Assembly: GCA_031401535.1 (NCBI GenBank)
Contig: JANNRP010000012.1
Span: 1-11,064 of the forward strand
Direction of reading: 5' to 3'
From: JAKFWF01 sp031401535
Lineage (GTDB): Bacteria > Pseudomonadota > Alphaproteobacteria > Rhizobiales > Hyphomicrobiaceae
Length of the DNA stretch: 11,064 bases
Every line of letters begins with the position of its first letter. Position 1 is the first letter of the stretch. This document shows positions 7,323 to 11,064 of this stretch, piece after piece. The notes under the pieces were generated by a model. The model ran no database searches, was not told the DNA's origin, and saw only the letters and a list, made by a program, of their open reading frames with translations. The position numbers and the translations under genes are program-made.

Positions 7323-9337
7323 CGGCCCACTCCGCCGTTGAGCATGAACCACGTGATCAGGGCCGATACGCCGATCAACATCCAGAACGCGTAGGTGTAG
7401 ACATAGCCCGTCTGCAGTTTGACCACCCGATCGGTCATTTTCATAACGCTGCCCGCAGTACCGTCGATGGCGCCATCAATCACCGCACCATCGCCACCCT
7501 TCCACAGCGCTCGACCAATCCACAGTGCTGGCCTCACGAATACAACATCATAAAGCTCGTCGATGTACCACTTGTTGAGGAAGAACAGGTAGAGCGGCCT
7601 GAAGGTGCGAGCGGTTGCGGCTGGCAGCCACGGCATCCGGATGTAGTAGAGATAGGCCAAACCTAAACCGGATAGCATGGCGACGAGAGGCGCGAACCCA
7701 ACCCATCCTGGGATCTCGTGCATCGCATGCAGGATATGGTTGGCCTTGCCCTCGAAGATCGAGCCGGCCCAGAACGCCTTGTAGGGATCGGGCGATCCGT
7801 GATGACCAACACCAATGAAGTAATTGGTGAACACGGCGCCGGCCAACACAGCGCCGAGGGCGAGAACCCCAAGTGGGATCAACATCACCAGCGGGCTCTC
7901 GTGGGGTTCGTGGTGGACGTGACCATGCCCGTGATCGTCGTGTTTGGTATGACCATGGTCGTCATGGGTATGCGCCCACTTCGCCGGACCATGAAATGTC
8001 ATAAACATCAACCGCCACGAGTAGAACGAGGTCATAAAGGCCGCGACCACCAGCAGCCAGAACGCGTAGTTGTTGGCCGTGTGGGCAGCAAAGGCGGCTT
8101 CGATGATGGCATCCTTGGAATGGAAGCCTGCGAACCCGATGAAATGCGGGATGCCAACGCCTGTCAGCGCCAGCGTACCGATCAGCATCATCGCCCAGGT
8201 GAACCGTATCTTGGGCGCAAGTTCGCCCATGTTGCGCATGTCTTGTTCGTGGTGCATCGCGTGGATCACCGAACCAGCGCCCAGAAACAGCAGCGCCTTG
8301 AAAAAGGCGTGCGTGAACAGATGGAAGATGCCCGCCGTGTAGGCGCCGACACCGCAGGCAACGAACATGTAGCCAAGCTGCGAGCACGTCGAATAGGCAA
8401 TCACGCGCTTGATGTCGTTCTGGACGAGGCCGACGGTCGCGGCAAAGAATGCGGTGATGGCACCGATAAACGTCACGAACGCCAGCGCATTTGGTGCGAG
8501 TTCGAACAACGGCGACAGGCGCGCCACCATGAATACGCCGGCCGTGACCATGGTTGCAGCATGGATCAGCGCCGACACCGGCGTCGGGCCTTCCATGGCG
8601 TCCGGCAACCACGTGTGCAGCATGAATTGCGCCGACTTGCCCATTGCCCCCATGAACAGCAACAGGCACAGCGTCGTCATAATGTCGACGTTGTAGCCAA
8701 GGAACAGGAACGACTTCCCAACCGAGCCGGGCGCGGCAGCGAATACGGCATCGAGTTGTATGGTCTTGAAAATGGCGAACAGCCCGAAGATGCCAAGCGC
8801 AAATCCGAAGTCGCCGACGCGGTTGACGAGGAAAGCCTTCATCGCGGCAGCATTGGCCGACGGTTTTTTGTACCAGAAACCGATCAGCAGATAGGAGGCG
8901 AGACCGACACCTTCCCAGCCGAAAAACATCTGCAGCAGGTTGTCGGACGTCACCAGCATCAGCATGGCGAACGTGAATAGCGACAGATAGGCGAAGAACC
9001 GTTGGCGGTGCGGGTCTTCTTCCATGTAGCCGATGGAGTAGACGTGCACGAGGCTCGACACTGTATTCACCACAACCAGCATCACCGCCGTCAGCGTGTC
9101 GATGCGCAAGCTCCACGCCACTTCGAGATCGCCCGATGTTATCCAGCGCATCAGCTGGACCTTAGCCGTCTCGTGTCCGAAGCCAACCTGCACGAACACA
9201 ACCCAGGAGAGCACTGCCGCCACAAGCATGAAGCCGGTGGTGACGAGTTCAGCCGGACGAGGTCCCATCAACCGGCCAAAGAAGCCTGCAATCAGCGCGC
9301 CCATCAGCGGCAGAAAGACGATTGCGGTGTAGATCAT
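7319..9337 (-). CDS. nuoL: NADH-quinone oxidoreductase subunit L
   Basis: This 672-residue protein is the most distal antiporter-like subunit of complex I, with the long C-terminal amphipathic helix that braces the membrane arm. Conserved channel residues are Glu142 in FFGWEGVGL, Lys234 in GAMGKSAQF, His259 in LIHAATM, Lys347 in HAFFKALLF and the Lys408-Asp409 pair in FHSKDAI. HTWLPDAMEGPTPVSALIHA (241-260) is the family signature. Residues 456-479 form a hydrophilic loop with 11 histidines, also known in rhizobial NuoL and possibly metal-binding. The ATG at 9337 gives the normal hydrophobic N-terminus MIYTAIVFLPL; a weak AAGAG lies eight bases upstream. A 190-bp gap with a palindromic repeat separates it from nuoK, while its stop overlaps nuoM. 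Confidence 0.97.
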   Translation of the reverse strand: MIYTAIVFLPLMGALIAGFFGRLMGPRPAELVTTGFMLVAAVLSWVVFVQVGFGHETAKVQLMRWITSGDLEVAWSLRIDTLTAVMLVVVNTVSSLVHVYSIGYMEEDPHRQRFFAYLSLFTFAMLMLVTSDNLLQMFFGWEGVGLASYLLIGFWYKKPSANAAAMKAFLVNRVGDFGFALGIFGLFAIFKTIQLDAVFAAAPGSVGKSFLFLGYNVDIMTTLCLLLFMGAMGKSAQFMLHTWLPDAMEGPTPVSALIHAATMVTAGVFMVARLSPLFELAPNALAFVTFIGAITAFFAATVGLVQNDIKRVIAYSTCSQLGYMFVACGVGAYTAGIFHLFTHAFFKALLFLGAGSVIHAMHHEQDMRNMGELAPKIRFTWAMMLIGTLALTGVGIPHFIGFAGFHSKDAIIEAAFAAHTANNYAFWLLVVAAFMTSFYSWRLMFMTFHGPAKWAHTHDDHGHTKHDDHGHGHVHHEPHESPLVMLIPLGVLALGAVLAGAVFTNYFIGVGHHGSPDPYKAFWAGSIFEGKANHILHAMHEIPGWVGFAPLVAMLSGLGLAYLYYIRMPWLPAATARTFRPLYLFFLNKWYIDELYDVVFVRPALWIGRALWKGGDGAVIDGAIDGTAGSVMKMTDRVVKLQTGYVYTYAFWMLIGVSALITWFMLNGGVGR

Positions 9338-9383
9338 GCGTGGCGCTCTTGAATTCCTTGGGCGATCGAGCCCCCCCAAAAAA

Positions 9384-9491
9384 TGTCATCCTCGTGTTTG
9401 TCCCGAGGACCAATGATCAAGCTGCGACGGCGCGGCAATCCATTGGCGCCCGCACGCGGGGACCCATGGCTCCTCGTGACAAGCCCGAGAA
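9384..9491. repeat. Intergenic palindromic element (RIME/MITE-like) between nuoK and nuoL
   Basis: Two 27-base arms, 9389-9415 and 9465-9491, are imperfect inverted copies (about 21 of 27 positions match), separated by 49 bases. Each arm is itself partly self-complementary: CCTCG...CGAGG in the left arm and CTCG...CGAG in the right. A shorter stem, CCCG/CGGG (9449-9460), lies in the middle. Total length of about 108 bases and two nested palindromes resemble the intergenic mosaic elements described in rhizobia, but I cannot confirm membership without a genome-wide search. In the operon direction the left arm is followed after five bases by T6 (9383-9378) and then G7 (9377-9371). The element could therefore attenuate or process the transcript between nuoK and nuoL. 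No open frame in this gap looks coding. Confidence 0.6.
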
Positions 9492-9527
9492 GGGCACCAG
9501 TTTTGTGCTTGCTGCAGTTGCCCACAC

Positions 9528-9836
9528 TCAGCCCTTCATCATATTAATGTCTTCGACGGCGATCGAACCGCGGTTGCGGAAATAAACGACGACGATTGCA
9601 AGCCCGATCGCCGCTTCACCTGCGGCAACCGTCAGGACGAACAGCGCGAACACCTGGCCGACGAGATCGCCCATGAAGGATGAGAACGCAACAAAATTGA
9701 TGTTGACGGCCAGCAACATCAGTTCGATCGACATCAAGATGACGATGACGTTCTTGCGGTTGAGAAAAATCCCAAAGATGCCGAGTGTAAACAGCATCGC
9801 CGCAACCGTCAGATAATGGCCAAGTCCGATGGTCAT
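9528..9836 (-). CDS. nuoK: NADH-quinone oxidoreductase subunit K
   Basis: This 102-residue protein is a three-helix complex I membrane subunit (E. coli NuoK has 100). The two buried glutamates of the central proton route are present: Glu38 in LMSIELMLLAVNINFVAF and Glu74 in LTVAAGEAAIGLAI. The ATG at 9836 gives the expected start MTIGLGHYLTVAAMLF; longer readings to the right are out-of-frame shadow of the small upstream gene. AAGGA at 9848-9852 lies 11 bases upstream. The gene begins four bases after the stop of the small upstream gene, so the two are very likely on one transcript. The usual nuoJ neighbour is reduced to a tail further upstream. Confidence 0.96.
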   Translation of the reverse strand: MTIGLGHYLTVAAMLFTLGIFGIFLNRKNVIVILMSIELMLLAVNINFVAFSSFMGDLVGQVFALFVLTVAAGEAAIGLAIVVVYFRNRGSIAVEDINMMKG

Positions 9837-9840
9837 GTGC

Positions 9841-10116
9841 TCACTGATCCTTCGTTGCGGCGCGGCTGGACTCGAGGGTACTGGCCACGTTGGCGGCTTC
9901 GCCCAGCGCGGATGCGAAGGACCGTGCCATCGATGGAGTGAGAGGTGTCCAGCCTTCCCCAGCGCTGCTTCGATAATAAATGAGCGGCTTCTTGCCCTGC
10001 ACCCGCACCTCGAGTGGTGAGGCGACACCTACGGGATTGACCCACCGCACGGCATCGCCCGACGAATAGTGTACTTTGCCGTGCACGAGTTCAGTTAACA
10101 TGCGCCCGATTTTCAT
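9841..10116 (-). CDS. Small conserved-looking hypothetical protein between nuoJ tail and nuoK
   Basis: I do not recognise this gene. From the ATG at 10116 it encodes 91 residues, soluble and without cysteine, signal peptide or membrane segment. The middle reads like beta strands (GKVHYSSGD, PLEVRVQGKKPLIYYRS) and the C-terminal third like a helix rich in Ala and Ser (MARSFASALGEAANVAS). A GTG at 10128 would overlap the nuoJ stop as GTGA and add four residues, but the GGCGGA ribosome-binding-like stretch directly abuts that GTG, whereas it stands 11 bases before the ATG. The reading frame has normal GC-rich codon use, starts within a few bases of the nuoJ stop and ends four bases before nuoK, so it is probably translated. 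The position suggests a link to complex I synthesis or assembly, but this is only inference from location. Confidence 0.65.
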   Translation of the reverse strand: MKIGRMLTELVHGKVHYSSGDAVRWVNPVGVASPLEVRVQGKKPLIYYRSSAGEGWTPLTPSMARSFASALGEAANVASTLESSRAATKDQ

Positions 10117-10124
10117 GTGCACGC

Positions 10125-10262
10125 TCACTCCGCCGGCTGCGGCATGGGTGCGGGCTTCGCGTCCGGAATGACGCTGCCGCCGCTCGGCATCTTGATGACG
10201 GCCATGGCGGTCGCCGGACCACGGGCGTTCTGCGCCGAGATAGACTGACGCTTGACGTGAGT
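10125..10262 (-). pseudogene. nuoJ: 3' remnant of nuoJ (C-terminal tail only)
   Basis: About 45 codons, ending at the TGA at 10127-10125, match what I recall of the cytoplasmic tail of alphaproteobacterial NuoJ, whose pattern is VKRQ-x-I-x-x-QNAR-x-P-x-x-A. Here it reads HVKRQSISAQNARGPATAM, then a Pro-rich end (PDAKPAPMPQPAE). NuoJ is the complex I membrane subunit encoded just before nuoK, so the position also fits. The hydrophobic helices that should precede the tail are absent: upstream the frame runs straight into the 3' end of an unrelated M50 gene in another frame. No good start codon heads the fragment; the first ATG would give only 26 residues. It is either a truncated gene or an assembly join. 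The identification rests on remembered family sequence, not an alignment. Confidence 0.6.
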
Positions 10263-10275
10263 CGAAGGCGGAAGA

Positions 10276-11064
10276 TTAATTCTGTTCGTGATCAGGAACT
10301 GCGGGTGGGAAGGTCCTCCACTCGGCGATCGGACGCGCAATCCCGCAGTCGAGGCATTGCGCCAAATCGTATTGCCTTCCGCAATGGGGACAGACCGTGT
10401 TCGTGAGAAACGTGTCGAAGGCCTTGCCGCAATTGCCGCAGCGCCAGAGTTCGGCGAGCGGCGGCGCGGTTTTGCAGGACGGGCAGGCGAAACCCGCGCG
10501 GCGCGGCAACCCGGCCGCACGCGCCAAAGCGCGCGCGTGACTCAAACCGCGCCAGCAGTTCAGGAGGAGGAACACCGCCATGATGCCCAACCAGATGGAC
10601 TCCGACCACAGCGCCACACCGATCAATCCTGCCACGCCAACGAACCCAATCAGTCTCACCGCCAGCAGACTTTTCGCGCGCCCGACCACAAACCAGAGCA
10701 GCGAACGCAGGATTTGCCCGCCATCAAGCGGATACACTGGCATCAGGTTGAAGATCAGAAGCGCGATGTTGATGAACGAAATGTTGCGCATCAGTTCATG
10801 CGCGTCGGGCTGGGTGTCCGGCCAGCCGAGTCGCGCACTCACCAGCACCAGCAGCAAAAAGACGGGCAGGAGCACCACATTCACCAGTGGACCGGCGGCG
10901 ACGCTCCAAAGTTGAGCCCCCGGCCTTTCCGGCGGCGACACGTAAGCCACCCCGCCCAGCGGCCAGAGCACAATATCATGCGTCCGGCCCCCAACCTGAC
11001 GACAGGCCAGTTGGTGACCGAACTCATGCGTCAAGACAATGAGGAACAGCGAAAGATACTCCAC
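10276..11064 (-). CDS. M50 (site-2-protease-like) membrane metallopeptidase with zinc-ribbon tail, 5' partial
   Basis: 262 codons are visible; the frame is open to the window edge, and a GTG there (11064) is probably not the true start since little precedes the active site. M50 enzymes cleave substrates within or near the membrane. The zinc motif HEFGH is at residues 13-17 and the third-ligand motif in NLMPVYPLDGGQ (106-117, Asp114). Several hydrophobic segments lie at about 58-80, 98-112 and 134-170. Between them, VLWPLGGVAYV (32-42) is typical of the Rip/SpoIVFB-like branch. A soluble C-terminal domain carries four CxxC pairs (194/197, 209/212, 225/228, 237/240), a double zinc ribbon. It reads in the same direction as the nuo genes and stops (TAA 10278-10276) 13 bases before the recognisable nuoJ tail. 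It is not a usual nuo neighbour. The substrate is unknown. Confidence 0.88.
   Translation of the reverse strand: MEYLSLFLIVLTHEFGHQLACRQVGGRTHDIVLWPLGGVAYVSPPERPGAQLWSVAAGPLVNVVLLPVFLLLVLVSARLGWPDTQPDAHELMRNISFINIALLIFNLMPVYPLDGGQILRSLLWFVVGRAKSLLAVRLIGFVGVAGLIGVALWSESIWLGIMAVFLLLNCWRGLSHARALARAAGLPRRAGFACPSCKTAPPLAELWRCGNCGKAFDTFLTNTVCPHCGRQYDLAQCLDCGIARPIAEWRTFPPAVPDHEQN

Noticed and set aside
7323..7352. Ten-residue N-terminal extension of NuoM
   Set aside because: The ATG at 7322 has a good GGAG site and gives the normal hydrophobic start; the extension is hydrophilic and lies within nuoL.
7718..8980. 420-codon plus-strand frame opposite nuoL
   Set aside because: Its translation is rich in Arg, His, Gln and Glu as expected from the complement of a hydrophobic GC-rich membrane gene; no motif and no separate signals.
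7962..9116. 384-codon minus-strand frame in another phase inside nuoL
   Set aside because: Same-strand out-of-phase reading of nuoL with Arg/His/Cys-rich nonsense composition; nuoL itself is intact.
9360..9373. GGGC/GCCC mini-hairpin as a terminator
   Set aside because: Only a 4-bp stem, and in the operon direction the T-run precedes rather than follows it.
9338..9379. N-terminal extension of NuoL from a TTG at 9379
   Set aside because: The added residues are Arg-rich and come from the intergenic repeat region; the ATG at 9337 gives the family-typical start.
9334..9525. 63-codon minus-strand frame in the nuoK-nuoL gap
   Set aside because: It is made of the palindromic repeat and overlaps the nuoL start in another phase; no coding character.
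10263..10520. Upstream extension of the nuoJ-tail frame to 131 codons
   Set aside because: This part overlaps the zinc-ribbon region of the M50 gene in a different phase and is Arg/Pro/Ser-rich; only the last about 45 codons look like NuoJ.

Overview
The window looks like chromosomal DNA of an alphaproteobacterium, most likely of the Hyphomicrobiales (rhizobia and relatives). The evidence is the minus-strand gene order nuoK-nuoL-nuoM-nuoN-birA-rnj, which is characteristic of that group, together with a His-rich loop in NuoL, a biotin ligase without a DNA-binding domain, and a GC-rich composition. No tRNA, rRNA, CRISPR array, transposase or phage gene was seen.

Layout. Plus strand, left: the 3' end of polA (1-384), then a complete amidase-signature enzyme (386-1771) starting one base after the polA stop. 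Minus strand, facing them across a 57-bp convergent gap: a tightly packed operon read from right to left. It holds nuoK (9528-9836), nuoL (7319-9337), nuoM (5829-7322), nuoN (4332-5792), birA (3559-4332) and rnj, encoding RNase J (1829-3526). Overlapping stop/start codons link nuoL-nuoM and nuoN-birA. The four Nuo proteins belong to the proton-pumping membrane arm of NADH:quinone oxidoreductase (complex I). The last two genes serve biotinylation and RNA turnover, so respiration genes and housekeeping genes appear to share one transcript.

The right end is the unusual part. Upstream of nuoK is an unrecognised small gene of about 91 codons. Before it, a stretch of about 45 codons reads as the C-terminal tail of NuoJ. 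The body of nuoJ is absent. Instead, 13 bases beyond the recognisable tail, an M50 (site-2-protease-like) membrane metallopeptidase with four CxxC zinc-ribbon motifs ends, and it runs off the window edge. This is either a genuine rearrangement that cut nuoJ or a chimeric join in a (meta)genome assembly; the sequence alone cannot decide.

A 190-bp gap between nuoK and nuoL holds an imperfect long inverted repeat of the intergenic-palindrome (RIME/MITE-like) kind, followed in the operon direction by a T6 run. I see no convincing new multi-gene system. The best candidates for novelty are the small gene between the nuoJ tail and nuoK, the nuoJ/M50 junction, and the palindromic element inside the complex I operon.
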